From NCBI RefSeq assembly GCF_011064615.1, contig NZ_JAALJH010000003.1, positions 62,001 to 126,000 of the forward strand: a stretch of 64,000 nucleotides of DNA, written 5' to 3'. The stretch is from Aquisphaera insulae (GTDB lineage Bacteria > Planctomycetota > Planctomycetia > Isosphaerales > Isosphaeraceae). The notes under the pieces were generated by a model. That model ran no database searches. It was not told where the DNA came from and saw only the letters and a program-made list of their open reading frames with translations. The position numbers were made by a program, and so were the translations under genes. Below, in pieces: positions 9,683 through 19,504 of the stretch. Position 1 is the first letter of the stretch. Each line of letters opens with the position of its first letter.

Positions 9683-11080
9683 TCAATACTCCTGGGTCGT
9701 GGTGATCCCCGGGTTGGGGATCGGGTACTTGCCGTCCTTGTCGGCCTGCAAGGGGGCCGGCGAATCGGCCGAGAGCTTGTCCACGCCCGGGGCGAACTCG
9801 TGCTTGCAGTTGAGCATGTCGTCGAAGGTGATCTCCTGCCCGGTGTGGGCGGCCATCCGGCCCATGGAGGTCACCAGGCTGGCCTCGACGCCCCGCTTGG
9901 CCTCGTTGTACGGCTGGTCCTTGCGGATCGCATCGATCAGGTCGTTCCACTCGTTCAAGTACGGGTCACGCTCCTCCGGGGCGACCTTGGACTCCCAGAC
10001 CAGGTCCGGGCGCTTCATGCTCTGGGTCTTGTAGATGCTCGACGGCTGGCCGACGTCGCCGGCCTTGGAGACGATCGCGGAGCCCTTCGATCCGTGCAGG
10101 AAGCTCGCGTACCGGCCCTCGCAGCCGTCCATGCAGCGGCCGTCGTAGATGAACTTGGTCCCGTCGGCGTAGGTGTATTCCACCGAGTAGACGTCCAGGT
10201 TCTGGTCGATGTACGTCAGCCCTTCCGGGCTCTTGCGGTAGTGGCGACCGCCCACGGCCTCGGCCTTCACCGGCCAGGCGTTCTTCATCCAGCAAAGGTG
10301 GTCGATGCCGTGGATGTAGAAATCGCTGTAGTTCCCGCCGCTGGCCCAGAGGAAGCTGTGGAACCGCGAGATCTGATAGTAGAGCTCGCGCATCCCCTGG
10401 GGCGTGGGGAGCGAGTGGAAGTAGCCGTCGGGCCCGTGCATCCGGTAGCCGCGCTGGAGGATGATCTCGCCGAGGTCGCCGTTGTGCACCCGCTTGGCCA
10501 GCTCCTGCATCGCCCGGTTGTGCCGGGACATGAGGCCGACGCCGACCTTGAGGTTCTTCTTGGAGGCCGCCTCGGCCAGCCCGAGCATCCGCTTCGAGGT
10601 GGGCCCGTCCACGGTGACCGGCTTCTCCATGAAGACGTTCACGCCCTTCTCGATCGCGTAGGTGAAGTGCACCCAGCGGAAGGCCGGCGGGGTGGTGAAG
10701 ATGACCACGTCGCCCTTCTTCAGCGAGTCGATCGCCTTCTTGTAGCCATCGAACCCGATGAACTGCCGGTCGATCGGGACGTCAATCTTGCCTTGCAGGT
10801 CCTTGTCCTCGGCCAGGTTCTTGTAGCTCCTCCAGAGCTTCTCCTCGAAGATGTCCGCCATGGCGACGAGCTTGATGGGGCCGCTCTTGGTCGACAGGGC
10901 ATTGTTCGCCGCGCCCGTGCCGCGACCGCCGCAGCCGACGAGAGCCAACTGGATCAGGTCCGACCCCGCGGCGTGGACCGACGGCACGGCGACCCCGGCG
11001 AGCGCGGAGGCCGCCGCGATGCGACCCGCGTCCTTGAACAGTTCGCGACGAGAAGATACCGGACGATTCGCGTCCTTCAT
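9683..11080 (-). CDS. Exported Gfo/Idh/MocA-family oxidoreductase
   Basis: A 465-residue protein. It begins with a twin-arginine signal (VSSRRELFKDAGRIAAASALAG), so it should be exported folded with its cofactor. After that comes a Rossmann NAD(P) site, LALVGCGGRGTGAANN, and the family motif EKPVTVD. A C-terminal alpha/beta domain of the Gfo/Idh/MocA type follows, with HGIDHLCWM in the substrate region. Planctomycetes carry many Tat-exported members, probably glycosaminidase-like or sugar dehydrogenases that handle polysaccharide sugars; the substrate is unknown. The ATG at 11080 is chosen because the Tat signal starts there; the upstream extension is arginine/proline-rich and unlikely to be coding. 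Confidence 0.92.
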   Translation of the reverse strand: MKDANRPVSSRRELFKDAGRIAAASALAGVAVPSVHAAGSDLIQLALVGCGGRGTGAANNALSTKSGPIKLVAMADIFEEKLWRSYKNLAEDKDLQGKIDVPIDRQFIGFDGYKKAIDSLKKGDVVIFTTPPAFRWVHFTYAIEKGVNVFMEKPVTVDGPTSKRMLGLAEAASKKNLKVGVGLMSRHNRAMQELAKRVHNGDLGEIILQRGYRMHGPDGYFHSLPTPQGMRELYYQISRFHSFLWASGGNYSDFYIHGIDHLCWMKNAWPVKAEAVGGRHYRKSPEGLTYIDQNLDVYSVEYTYADGTKFIYDGRCMDGCEGRYASFLHGSKGSAIVSKAGDVGQPSSIYKTQSMKRPDLVWESKVAPEERDPYLNEWNDLIDAIRKDQPYNEAKRGVEASLVTSMGRMAAHTGQEITFDDMLNCKHEFAPGVDKLSADSPAPLQADKDGKYPIPNPGITTTQEY

Positions 11081-11295
11081 GCTTGGGCTCCGATTCGGGG
11101 AGGGTACGGGCGTTGCAGTCGGGCCCGCGGGACCCCGGTGCGGTAGGTAAGGAACGAGGTAGGATTGATCGGCACGACGATCTCGGATGCTATGGAACGT
11201 ATGGCGACGGCGAGGCCGTGTCAAGCAGGCGGAACCCCGAGGCGGGTCGCTGGTCGACGCCGCAGCAGGTTCCTGAAATCGCGGACGGGGGCCAA

Positions 11296-13050
11296 ATGAG
11301 CATACGACCCAACGATGACGGGAACGGCGATGAACGGGCCGGCTGGCCGGAGCGCGAGCCCAGCCGACGGGCCGTGCTCGCGACGCTGGGGAGCCTCGGC
11401 CTCGGTACGGCTACGTTCCGCCGGGCCCTGGCCGCGCAGGCCGCCGCGGGCGGGGAAGTGACGGTGGCGATGGTCCATCAGGCCGAATGGATCGCGGGGC
11501 TCTCCCTCACGGAAAAGGAGCGCGACCAGACGGTCAAGGAGCTGAAGGGGACGATCGGCTCGTTCCAGTCCCTCCGCTCCGTCGCGATCCCGTACGACGT
11601 CCCGCCGGCCCTGTCGTTCGTCCCGGCGCCCGGACTGCGGCCCGCACCGGGAGTGGAGCGCGGAAAAGCGACTCCGATCGACGACACGGTGCCGGCCCGG
11701 CCTTCGAACGACGAGGACCTCGCGTTCCTCCCCGTTTCGAAGCTCGCGGCGCTGGTCCGCTCGCGTCGGGTCCGCTCCACCGAGCTGACGAAGCTCTACC
11801 TGGCGCGGCTCAGGCGATATGACCCGATCCTGAAGTGCGTGGTCACGCTCACCGAGGATCTCGCCCTGAAACAGGCGGCCGCCGCGGACGCCGAGATCGC
11901 CGCGGGCAAGTACCGCGGCCCGCTCCACGGCATCCCCTGGGGAGCGAAGGACCTGATCGCTTACCCCGGCTACCCGACGGGCTGGGGCGCCCCCCAGTTC
12001 AAGGGGCGGATGGTCGATGAGAAGGCGACGGTGGCGGCCCGGCTGGAAGAGGCCGGCGCGGTCCTCGTGGCCAAGCTCAGCCTGGGCGCGCTGGCGATGG
12101 GGGACAAATGGTACGGAGGCCAGACGCGGAGTCCCTGGGATCCGCGCCGGGGCTCGAGCGGCTCATCGGCCGGCTCCGCCTCGGCGGTCGCCGCGGGCCT
12201 CGTCGGCTTCGCCATCGGCAGCGAGACGCTCGGCAGCATCGTCTCCCCGAGCCGGGCCTGTGGCGCCTCCGGCCTCCGACCCACCTTCGGCCGGGTCAGC
12301 CGTCACGGCTGCATGGCGCTCTCCTGGTCGATGGACAAGATCGGCCCGATCGCCCGGTCGATCGAGGACTGCGCCCTCGTGTTCGACGCGATCCACGGCC
12401 ACGACGGCCGCGACGCCACGGCCGTCGACCAGCCCTTCGCCTGGCCGCCGAAGGGCGAACTGTCCGGCCTGAAGATCGGCTACATCGAGGAGCGAGACCG
12501 GCCTTTTGAGCGTCGCGAGGAGCTTCACGTCCTGAAGTCGCTGGGCCTCGACCTTCGGCCGATCGAGCTCCCTTCGAACGTCCCCGCGCGCGACATCCTG
12601 GTCATGCTCACCGCCGAGTGCGCCGCGGCCTTCGACGAGCTGACGCGGAACCACGTCACCGAGGGCCTGAACGAGTGGCCCGCGACCTTCCTGGAAGGCC
12701 AGTTCATCCCGGCCGTCGAGTACCTCCGCGCCGCCCGGGCGCGGACCCTGCTGATGCGATCGATGGCCCGCCTGATGGAGACCGTTGACGTCTACGTCGG
12801 CTCGGGCGACGACCTCGTGATCACCAACCTGACCGGCCACCCCACCGCCGTCTTCCCGGGCCCCTTGCGCGACATCAACGGCCGCCCCGGCCCGCGGTCG
12901 ATCACCCTCACCGGCCGTCTCTACGACGAGTCCACCCTGATGGCCGTCGCCCATGCCTATCAAGAGGCCACGGGCTATCATCGGCTGCATCCGCCGGTGG
13001 AGCGATTCCTGGCGGAGGACGGCCAGGGGAAGTCCGGGCCGCAGACGTGA
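11296..13050 (+). CDS. Exported amidase of the amidase-signature family
   Basis: A 584-residue protein. The N-terminus bears a Tat-type signal (EPSRRAVLATLGSLGLGTATF), then a roughly 120-residue leader domain, then the amidase-signature core. The catalytic lysine lies in GIPWGAKDL, the cis-serine in GSSGSSAGSASA, and the nucleophile serine in SETLGSIVSPS, where the usual TGGS is TLGS. It is related to GatA, but the signal and lack of a GatB/C context argue against a role in tRNA amidation; hydrolysis of an external amide is more likely. The start at 11296 follows a weak ribosome-binding site and gives the clean Tat signal. The gene is divergent from the oxidoreductase, with the promoters between them. 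Confidence 0.9.
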   Translation: MSIRPNDDGNGDERAGWPEREPSRRAVLATLGSLGLGTATFRRALAAQAAAGGEVTVAMVHQAEWIAGLSLTEKERDQTVKELKGTIGSFQSLRSVAIPYDVPPALSFVPAPGLRPAPGVERGKATPIDDTVPARPSNDEDLAFLPVSKLAALVRSRRVRSTELTKLYLARLRRYDPILKCVVTLTEDLALKQAAAADAEIAAGKYRGPLHGIPWGAKDLIAYPGYPTGWGAPQFKGRMVDEKATVAARLEEAGAVLVAKLSLGALAMGDKWYGGQTRSPWDPRRGSSGSSAGSASAVAAGLVGFAIGSETLGSIVSPSRACGASGLRPTFGRVSRHGCMALSWSMDKIGPIARSIEDCALVFDAIHGHDGRDATAVDQPFAWPPKGELSGLKIGYIEERDRPFERREELHVLKSLGLDLRPIELPSNVPARDILVMLTAECAAAFDELTRNHVTEGLNEWPATFLEGQFIPAVEYLRAARARTLLMRSMARLMETVDVYVGSGDDLVITNLTGHPTAVFPGPLRDINGRPGPRSITLTGRLYDESTLMAVAHAYQEATGYHRLHPPVERFLAEDGQGKSGPQT

Positions 13051-13098
13051 GTCCGTCGGCCGGCCCCCCCGGCCCGCATCATCGCCGACCCGGCGAGC

Positions 13099-14418
13099 TC
13101 ACACCAGCCCCGGCAGCGGCCCGTCGCCGCAGAAGTCGGGGTTGCCGAAGGTCTTGACGCGGTGGTCGAAGGCGTGGGCCAGGGACATGAGGAGGCGGTT
13201 GTGGGGGAGCTTCTTGTATTTCACGGAGCGGCCCATCTGGAAGCCCAGGCCGTTGCCGACGAGGACGAAGGGGATGTCCTCGAGCGTGTGCGAGTTCCCC
13301 TTGCCCAGCTCGTTGGTCCAGAGGATCGTGGTGTTGTCCAGCAGCGAGCCGCCGCCGCCCGGCTCGGGGGTCTCGGACAGACGCTTCGCCAGGTAGGCCA
13401 TCTGCTCGCAGAACCAGGTGTTGATCTTGATCAGCTTCTCCACCGATGCCTTGTCGCTGTCCGGGTTGTGCGAGAGCTCGTGATGGCCCTCGCTGATGCC
13501 CAGCCACTTCATCCGGGCCATGCCGACGGAGTTCGTGTACTGGAGCGTCGCCACCCGGGCGAAGTCGGCGGCGAACGACTGCACCATCAACTCGATCTGC
13601 ATCTTGCTGATCTTCGGCATGTTGTCGTTGTCTTCCTTCACGCCCGGCTCGAGCTCGGGGACGGCGTGGCCGACCGGGTCCTTCGACGAGGCCTGGAGCT
13701 CCTGCTCCATCTCGCGGACGAAGGTGGCGTGCTCCTCCAGGATCTGGCGATCCTCGGCCGAGACCGCAGAGCGGATCTTCCCGAGGTCCGCCTGGATGTC
13801 GTCGAGGACGCTCTTCAGGTTCTCCTGATCCTTCACCCGGCCGTAGAGCTTCGAGAAGGTCCGATACGGGTTGTCGATCGGGGCCAGCGGCTTGTTCGGG
13901 CCGGCGTAGACCCATCGCGTCCAGGTGTCGGCCCGCTCGGGGACCATCACCCCCATCTCGAGCGAGCCGAACCGCGTCCTGGTGGCCGGATCCTTCTGGA
14001 GGAAGTTCTTGATCTCCTGGTCGATCGACAGCCCGCTCGACCAGCCCGCCGGCGTGTCCGAGCCCCCCTGGATGTTGCCCGGGAACAACTCGGAACCGGT
14101 CAGCAGGCAGCCCATGCCCCGCATGTGGTTGTCGCCGTCGCCGCGGACTTTGTCGCAGACGCCGTGGAGGATCAGCGTCTTGCTCTTGAACGGATCGAGC
14201 GGCTTGAGGCTCTCCTTGAGCGCGAAGTCCTTCCCCTCGGCATCCGGCCAGAAGGCGCCCGGGATCACGCCGTTGGGGCTGAACATCAGGACCAGCCGCT
14301 TCTTCCGGGTCTGCTGGTTGGCGAAGGCCAGGCTCGGCAGGTTGAGCAGGAACGGGACCGCCCCCGCGCCGATGCCCAGGTCGCGGAGGAACTCGCGTCG
14401 GTGAGTCGTCTTGGCCAT
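13099..14418 (-). CDS. DUF1552 protein, Tat-exported
   Basis: A 439-residue protein beginning [19 protein letters not shown], a twin-arginine signal. The rest matches DUF1552, a planctomycete/verrucomicrobial family related to DUF1501 and alkaline-phosphatase-like folds (segments [11 protein letters not shown] and [11 protein letters not shown]). It lies 87 bases downstream of the multidomain cytochrome gene. This DUF1552 plus DUF1587/1592-cytochrome arrangement is conserved in planctomycetes, and no reaction has been established. The pairing suggests an exported redox or hydrolytic complex. Start at ATG 14418; an upstream in-frame start is rejected because the Tat signal begins here. Confidence 0.88.
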   Translation of the reverse strand: MAKTTHRREFLRDLGIGAGAVPFLLNLPSLAFANQQTRKKRLVLMFSPNGVIPGAFWPDAEGKDFALKESLKPLDPFKSKTLILHGVCDKVRGDGDNHMRGMGCLLTGSELFPGNIQGGSDTPAGWSSGLSIDQEIKNFLQKDPATRTRFGSLEMGVMVPERADTWTRWVYAGPNKPLAPIDNPYRTFSKLYGRVKDQENLKSVLDDIQADLGKIRSAVSAEDRQILEEHATFVREMEQELQASSKDPVGHAVPELEPGVKEDNDNMPKISKMQIELMVQSFAADFARVATLQYTNSVGMARMKWLGISEGHHELSHNPDSDKASVEKLIKINTWFCEQMAYLAKRLSETPEPGGGGSLLDNTTILWTNELGKGNSHTLEDIPFVLVGNGLGFQMGRSVKYKKLPHNRLLMSLAHAFDHRVKTFGNPDFCGDGPLPGLV

Positions 14419-14505
14419 GGGATGCCTCCGGGGGATCATCGGAAACCGGGGGGACGGAACGCGAGGGACCCTGCCGCGGTCGCGGCAAGGATAGTATGCG
14501 CCGGA

Positions 14506-16875
14506 TCAGCGGCCCGCCGCGACGGGAATCGCGGAGGCCGGCTTGCCGTTCGGGTCGCGAGGGGCCAGGGCGGCCTGGGTCGCGATCTCGACGATCAGGG
14601 TGCGGATATTATCGTCATGCTTGACGAAGAAGTCCCGCAGCTCGTCCTCTTCCTTCGCGGAGAAGGCGCGGATGGGCTGCTTGACCAGGTAATGGAAGAG
14701 CTGGCGGACGAAGGCCGAGTGCGTCTCGTCGCTCCGGGCCAGGAATGCGGCCAGCTCGCGGGCGCCGTGGAGGGTCACGGTCTCCCCGGAGCGACTCTGA
14801 TAGGTGCCGGTGGCGTCGATGGACTTGCCATGCTCCTCCTTGCGGAACCGGCCCACGGCGTCGAAGTGCTCGAGCGTGTAGCCCAGCGGGTTGATCATCC
14901 CGTGGCACATCTGGCAGGACTTCGGGCTGGTCTGGAGGGACACCCGCTCCCGCGTGGTGAGCCCGGCGTGGAGGTCCGGCGCCAGGGGCGCGACGGCCTC
15001 CGGCGGCGGCCTGAGCGTCCGGCCGAGCACGCCGCGTGAGATCAGCACACCCCGGTGGATGGGGGAGCTCGCGGCCGTGTAGGCGAAGGCCGCCATCAGG
15101 TAGGGATGCGTGAGCAGGCCGGCCCGTTCGGCCTCGTCGAGCTTGACCTTCTGGAAGGGGGCGTCGGCCGGCAGCTTCGCCCCGTAGAAGGCCGCGAGTC
15201 GGCCGTTCAGGTACAGGTCGTCCGCCTGCAGGAGCCGGCGGAAGCTCGCTCCGTCGGCCCAGGCGACGTCGTCCAGGAAGAGGTTCAGCGAGGTCCGCAG
15301 GTCCGAGGCGACCTCCGGCGTGAAGCCGGGGAACAGCTTCGGATCCTTGGTGACGTCCGGCACCCGGTCGACCCGGAGCCACTGGAGGAGGAACTCGCGG
15401 AGCTTCGCTCGCGTCTTCAGGTTGCCGGCCATCCGCTCGGCCTGCCTGAGCACCTGGTCACGCGTCTTCAGCTCGTCCCGCCTGGCGGCGTCGGCGAGGA
15501 CCTGATCGGGGAGCGAATCCCAGAGCTCGTAAGACAGCCGGCAGGCCACGTCGTACGAATCCGCCTTGCCGCCGACCTCGTGGTAGAGGAACCGGGGCGA
15601 CTTCAGGGTCGCCAGCACCACCCGCTTGACGGCCGCATCGGTCCCCTTCACGGCCTTGAAGGAGCGATCGACGATGGCCGCGGACTGCCCGTCGGTGAGC
15701 GGCCGGCGGAAGGCCCGCTCGGCGAAGGTCCGGCAGAAGGCACGCGCCTTGGTCTCGCGATCGCGGTCCTCCTCCTTGGCCCCGGCGAGGTCCCCGAGGT
15801 GGGCGACCACGTAATCGGCGATCTCGAAGGCCGCGTCGGTCGTGGCCTGGTCCCAGGCCTTCGAGATGGTCGAGCCGCGCTCGTAGCCGATGCTGCGGTC
15901 GTCGGGCGGGAAGGCAGTCTGGAGGACGAAGACCGGTGGGGTCTCGCTCGGCCTCAGGTAGACGGCCGGGATGACCTCGACGGCCTGCTGGGGCGGCTTC
16001 CAGAGGAGGGCGATGCTCGCCTTTGTCGGCGGCGGGTCGGGGTCCTTCTTGCCGTCCTTTTCCCCCTGCTTCCCCTTGGAGAACTCCATCCGGATCGGGT
16101 ACGCGCGTCCCCCCAGCAGCCGGATCGTCTCGCGGAACTCGGTGTCGTGGCCGGACTTCACCCAGCGGTCGATGAGCGGCTTCCTCGGGTCGTTCACCCA
16201 GAGCTTGACCGAGTGCTCGGTCCGGACGATGAACTCATAATCCCCCGTCTCCGGCGCCATCACGGAGCCCTCCCAGCGGGCGGCGAACCGGTGGCCGATG
16301 GTCTTGGGATCGCCCGGGAGATTCACCCCGAAATCGAGCTGGATCGAGGGGTCGACGCGGTCGATGATCCGGTCTTCCTTCTTCCAGATTTGATGGGACT
16401 TGTAGTATTGCCCGTGCAGTCCCGTCGGGCCCTCCCAGGTCGTCGGCCCCCTGAAGCCGCCGATCAGGTCCGCGACGGTGTTCTGATACTGGCGGACCGT
16501 GAGCCGGGAGAGCTCGATCCGCGGCGGCTTGTTCCGGGCCTGGGCGGTCTTCGAGTAGAAGGCCTCGTAAATGTAGGCGGCCACCTTCTCCGCGTCCGGC
16601 CCGACGCAGGTCCCCGGGTCGTCCTCCGGCATCGACTTCGCGATGTACTTCGCGAGCTGGCCGACCGAGCGGTCCCCCTCCAGGGGCTGGCCGTATTCCT
16701 TGCTCCCCTCGCCGTGCTTGCCGTGGCAGGAAAGGCACTGCTTCTGATAGATCGCCTCGCCGGAGCGGTCGGGGGCGTCGGCGAGGGCCGTGCGGGCGGC
16801 CGGCGCAACGAGGATGGTCAGGAGGAGCAAGGCGACCCGGGAGGCTGACTCGTGGGACTCTCGATTCGTCGTCAT
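14506..16875 (-). CDS. Secreted multidomain c-type cytochrome (DUF1587/PA14/DUF1592/DUF1588/DUF1585)
   Basis: A 789-residue exported protein with an N-terminal signal (VALLLLTILVAPAARTALA). A haem c site CLSCH sits at about residue 50, then a DUF1587-like segment (RLTVRQYQNTVADLIG). A PA14-like carbohydrate-binding region is signalled by HGQYYKSHQ and GDYEFIVRTEHSVKLWV. DUF1592/1588/1585 follow, with a second CQMCH near residue 660. The two CxxCH sites suggest covalent haem and electron transfer. The partner DUF1552 gene is immediately downstream. Such proteins are abundant in Planctomycetota and suspected to act in extracellular polysaccharide oxidation, but the activity is unproven. Start ATG 16875 with AGAGGG upstream. 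Confidence 0.88.
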   Translation of the reverse strand: MTTNRESHESASRVALLLLTILVAPAARTALADAPDRSGEAIYQKQCLSCHGKHGEGSKEYGQPLEGDRSVGQLAKYIAKSMPEDDPGTCVGPDAEKVAAYIYEAFYSKTAQARNKPPRIELSRLTVRQYQNTVADLIGGFRGPTTWEGPTGLHGQYYKSHQIWKKEDRIIDRVDPSIQLDFGVNLPGDPKTIGHRFAARWEGSVMAPETGDYEFIVRTEHSVKLWVNDPRKPLIDRWVKSGHDTEFRETIRLLGGRAYPIRMEFSKGKQGEKDGKKDPDPPPTKASIALLWKPPQQAVEVIPAVYLRPSETPPVFVLQTAFPPDDRSIGYERGSTISKAWDQATTDAAFEIADYVVAHLGDLAGAKEEDRDRETKARAFCRTFAERAFRRPLTDGQSAAIVDRSFKAVKGTDAAVKRVVLATLKSPRFLYHEVGGKADSYDVACRLSYELWDSLPDQVLADAARRDELKTRDQVLRQAERMAGNLKTRAKLREFLLQWLRVDRVPDVTKDPKLFPGFTPEVASDLRTSLNLFLDDVAWADGASFRRLLQADDLYLNGRLAAFYGAKLPADAPFQKVKLDEAERAGLLTHPYLMAAFAYTAASSPIHRGVLISRGVLGRTLRPPPEAVAPLAPDLHAGLTTRERVSLQTSPKSCQMCHGMINPLGYTLEHFDAVGRFRKEEHGKSIDATGTYQSRSGETVTLHGARELAAFLARSDETHSAFVRQLFHYLVKQPIRAFSAKEEDELRDFFVKHDDNIRTLIVEIATQAALAPRDPNGKPASAIPVAAGR

Positions 16876-16979
16876 GGCGAGGTCAACCCTCTCTTGGGAT
16901 TCCGCCGCGAAGGAGGGCGGCGGAGGAGGTTCGGACGGCGGGCATGGGCATCGGCGGGTGGAGGGCCTGTTCAATGATC

Positions 16980-17008
16980 GTTGTACCGGATTATTACACA
17001 CAGGACAA
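16980..17008 (-). promoter_or_regulatory. Putative promoter of the cytochrome/DUF1552 operon
   Basis: On the minus strand TTGTCC (17008-17003) and TACAAC (16985-16980) are separated by 17 bases, each matching the sigma-70 consensus at 4 of 6 positions. The spacer also contains a TAATAAT stretch. The site is about 100 bases upstream of the cytochrome start, within an AT-richer patch. Confidence 0.5.
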
Positions 17009-17107
17009 GCTTCGGATCAGGACGGGTGGACCGACACCCGCTTCGAGAGGGGGTCAAGCAAGATCCCATAGGATCGGGGGACCGAAACCCGGATCAGGAC
17101 ACCGATC

Positions 17108-19285
17108 TCATCGGTCCTGGCGTTCGGGAATCAGCCCGGCCGCCTCCCGACACGCTTCCAGGGCCATGGCGACCTGGCGACGATACTCGACCAGCCCCGG
17201 GCCCGCCCCCGGCGACGCGCGGCGGAGGTCGATCATCTCCAGCGCCCGCCGCAGCGGCACGACGGCCTCGGCGAACCGTCCTTGCTCGCGGAGGAACCTC
17301 CCCAACCGATCCTGCGCGCTCGTCCCCGCCTCGCGGGCCGTCACGTCGTCCGAGATTCGGGCGATCCGATCGGCGAGCGCGCACAGCTCGCGGAGGCATC
17401 GCTCCTGATCTTCCGGGACCGGGAATTCGTCGGCCGCGTCGGAAAGCGACTGCAGGAGTGTATTCAGCTTCACGAGGTCGGCATCGTCCCCGGCAAGGTT
17501 CACGCTCCGCCGGGCGAACTCCAGCGCCTCCAAGATCACCCGGGAGGCGTCCTCCCGGCGGCCCAGCCGCTTCAGGATCTGGGCGTGATAGATCAGTTGC
17601 CGGCCCCGCGCTTCCCACCAGGCGGGGTCGTCGGGGAACCGATCCGTGAGCCCCCGAACCAGGTCGATGGCCTCGGCGGACTCGGCCAGTGCCTCATCCG
17701 ACCGGCGGAGCTTCCGCAAGACGGAAACGCGGACGATGAGGCTGCGGAACAGGTCGAACTCGGTCCAGGCGCGAGTCTCGGGGTCGGCGATCCGGGTCGG
17801 CAAGGGCCTGAGCAGCGCGATGGACCGATCGATGTAAGGTAGGGCCTCGTCGGGACAGCCCCCTTCCTCGAGCGCCGCGGCGTACTGACGGATCAGGACG
17901 GCCCCCTGGCGGTCGAGTTCCGGTTCGGGCCGGATTAGCCCACGCTCGCGGGACGATTCGAACGAGCGGGCGAGGTCGCCGTGGTACGGCAAGACAGCCG
18001 GGTCGGAATGGGGTAGGGCCTCGAACAGGCGGGTCGACGCCAACCACATGGACTTCACCGTGGTCCGCAGCGCAGCCTGGTCGCGGCGCAGGCTTCGGTT
18101 CCACTGGATGAGGATGCCGATCATCGTCAGAAGGACAAGGGCGAAGCTCGCCGCCCAGGCGAGGAGTGCCCCACGTCGCCGGGCAGCCCATTTCGCCAGG
18201 CGATCAACGGGCGTGGGAGGACGAATCGTGAGTGGCTCCCCGGCGAGAAATAGCCGCAGTTGCTCGGCCATCACGCCCGCGTCGGCGAACCGGTCGCGGG
18301 GATCGCGTGCAAGGGCCCGCGACGTGATCGTCTCCAGATCTCGGGGGATGGCAAGCTTGATCCGGCGCAGGAGCGGTGCGTCCTCGTGGATGGCCTGGAC
18401 GCAGCCTTCGAGGGTCCGGCTGGACTCAAACGGGAGGCGGTCGGCCATGAGGGTGAAGAGGATCACGCCCAGCGAATAGACGTCGACTCCCGGCTCGTTG
18501 CGGCCGGGGCCGAGCGTGAGCCGCTCCGGAGCCATGTAAGGAGGAGTCCCCAGCATGAGGTTCGTCTCGGTGGCTTCCTCGGGGGCTGCTGCCCGGATGA
18601 GCTTCGCCAGGCCGAAGTCGGTGACCCGAGGCTTCCCCTGTTCGTCGACCAGGATATTCGACGGCTTCAGGTCCCGATGGACGGTCCCCTGCCGATGGGC
18701 GTACCCCAGCGCGTCGGCCGTGGCGAGGACCAGGCGGACCCGCTCCTCGGGCGTCGCCCGGTGGTCGCGGCAGTGGTCGTCGAGCCGCGACCCGGCCACG
18801 TATTCCATGACCAGGTAGGGGATCCCGTCGGCGCCGGAGCCGCCATCGAGGAGGCGGACGATGCCGGGGTGGATGAGCGTGGCGAGGATCTGCCGCTCGG
18901 CGTCGAACCGCGAGGCCAGCCGGCCGGACAGCCCCGCGTGCATCCGCTTGATCGCGACCGGCTGCCGGTACGGCTCGCGGCGATGGGCGAGGTAGACCGT
19001 CCCCATCCCGCCGCGACCGAGGATCCGCTCCACCTGATACGGTCCGACCCAGGTCCCGATCAAGGGATCCGGATCCGGCGAAGGCTCCGAGGCCAGGAAC
19101 CCCTCGGCCCGCGCCGAGGTCTCGTGGGCGAGCAGGTCGTCGAGCGCCGCTCCGGTCCGGGGATCCTCCTCGCGAATCCGCTCGAGCTCCCGCCGCCGTT
19201 CGCCGCTGTCGAGCTGGAGCAGGGCCTGGAGCCGCTCCAGCCGCCTGGCCGAGGAATCCGAGCTGATCTTCGTCGGGACCATCAT
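17108..19285 (-). CDS. Transmembrane Ser/Thr protein kinase with TPR-like periplasmic part
   Basis: About 725 residues. A short N-terminal helical region precedes a full kinase domain (about 80-350): GRGGMGTVYLA glycine loop, VAIKR lysine, HRDLKPSN catalytic loop, TDFGLAK metal site and GTPPYMAPE activation segment, so the kinase should be active. One transmembrane helix (WAASFALVLLTMIGILIQW, about 370-392) is followed by a helical repeat-rich extracytoplasmic region ending at 725. The start at 19285 (tandem ATG) has GGATGGGGGG before it. The ECF sigma gene lies 219 bases upstream on the same strand, and planctomycete ECF-kinase pairs are thought to phosphorylate the sigma factor or an associated regulator. 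Confidence 0.9.
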   Translation of the reverse strand: MMVPTKISSDSSARRLERLQALLQLDSGERRRELERIREEDPRTGAALDDLLAHETSARAEGFLASEPSPDPDPLIGTWVGPYQVERILGRGGMGTVYLAHRREPYRQPVAIKRMHAGLSGRLASRFDAERQILATLIHPGIVRLLDGGSGADGIPYLVMEYVAGSRLDDHCRDHRATPEERVRLVLATADALGYAHRQGTVHRDLKPSNILVDEQGKPRVTDFGLAKLIRAAAPEEATETNLMLGTPPYMAPERLTLGPGRNEPGVDVYSLGVILFTLMADRLPFESSRTLEGCVQAIHEDAPLLRRIKLAIPRDLETITSRALARDPRDRFADAGVMAEQLRLFLAGEPLTIRPPTPVDRLAKWAARRRGALLAWAASFALVLLTMIGILIQWNRSLRRDQAALRTTVKSMWLASTRLFEALPHSDPAVLPYHGDLARSFESSRERGLIRPEPELDRQGAVLIRQYAAALEEGGCPDEALPYIDRSIALLRPLPTRIADPETRAWTEFDLFRSLIVRVSVLRKLRRSDEALAESAEAIDLVRGLTDRFPDDPAWWEARGRQLIYHAQILKRLGRREDASRVILEALEFARRSVNLAGDDADLVKLNTLLQSLSDAADEFPVPEDQERCLRELCALADRIARISDDVTAREAGTSAQDRLGRFLREQGRFAEAVVPLRRALEMIDLRRASPGAGPGLVEYRRQVAMALEACREAAGLIPERQDR

Positions 19286-19504
19286 CGTCCCCCCATCCGC
19301 CGCGATCGGCACGCCGTGTCGTCCCGTCGCGAATCCGCCAACTGATGCTCCCGTTTAGGTAGGCAAGAGCACGCATGCAGATCGTACCACGACGTTCCGG
19401 CAAAAAACCTCGAATTCCGGATCGGGTCTCCTCGGCCGCGCCCGGCCCTCCGCCCCGGCGAGCCTTGTGGCCCGTCTTCGGGGCTGCCACGGTGAGCCCA
19501 CAAC

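Noticed and set aside
13162..15039. Long plus-strand frame antisense to DUF1552 and the cytochrome gene
   Set aside because: Low-complexity shadow of the real genes; no start context or motif.
15055..16848. 597-codon plus-strand frame antisense to the cytochrome gene
   Set aside because: Same reason; composition and lack of domains argue against it.
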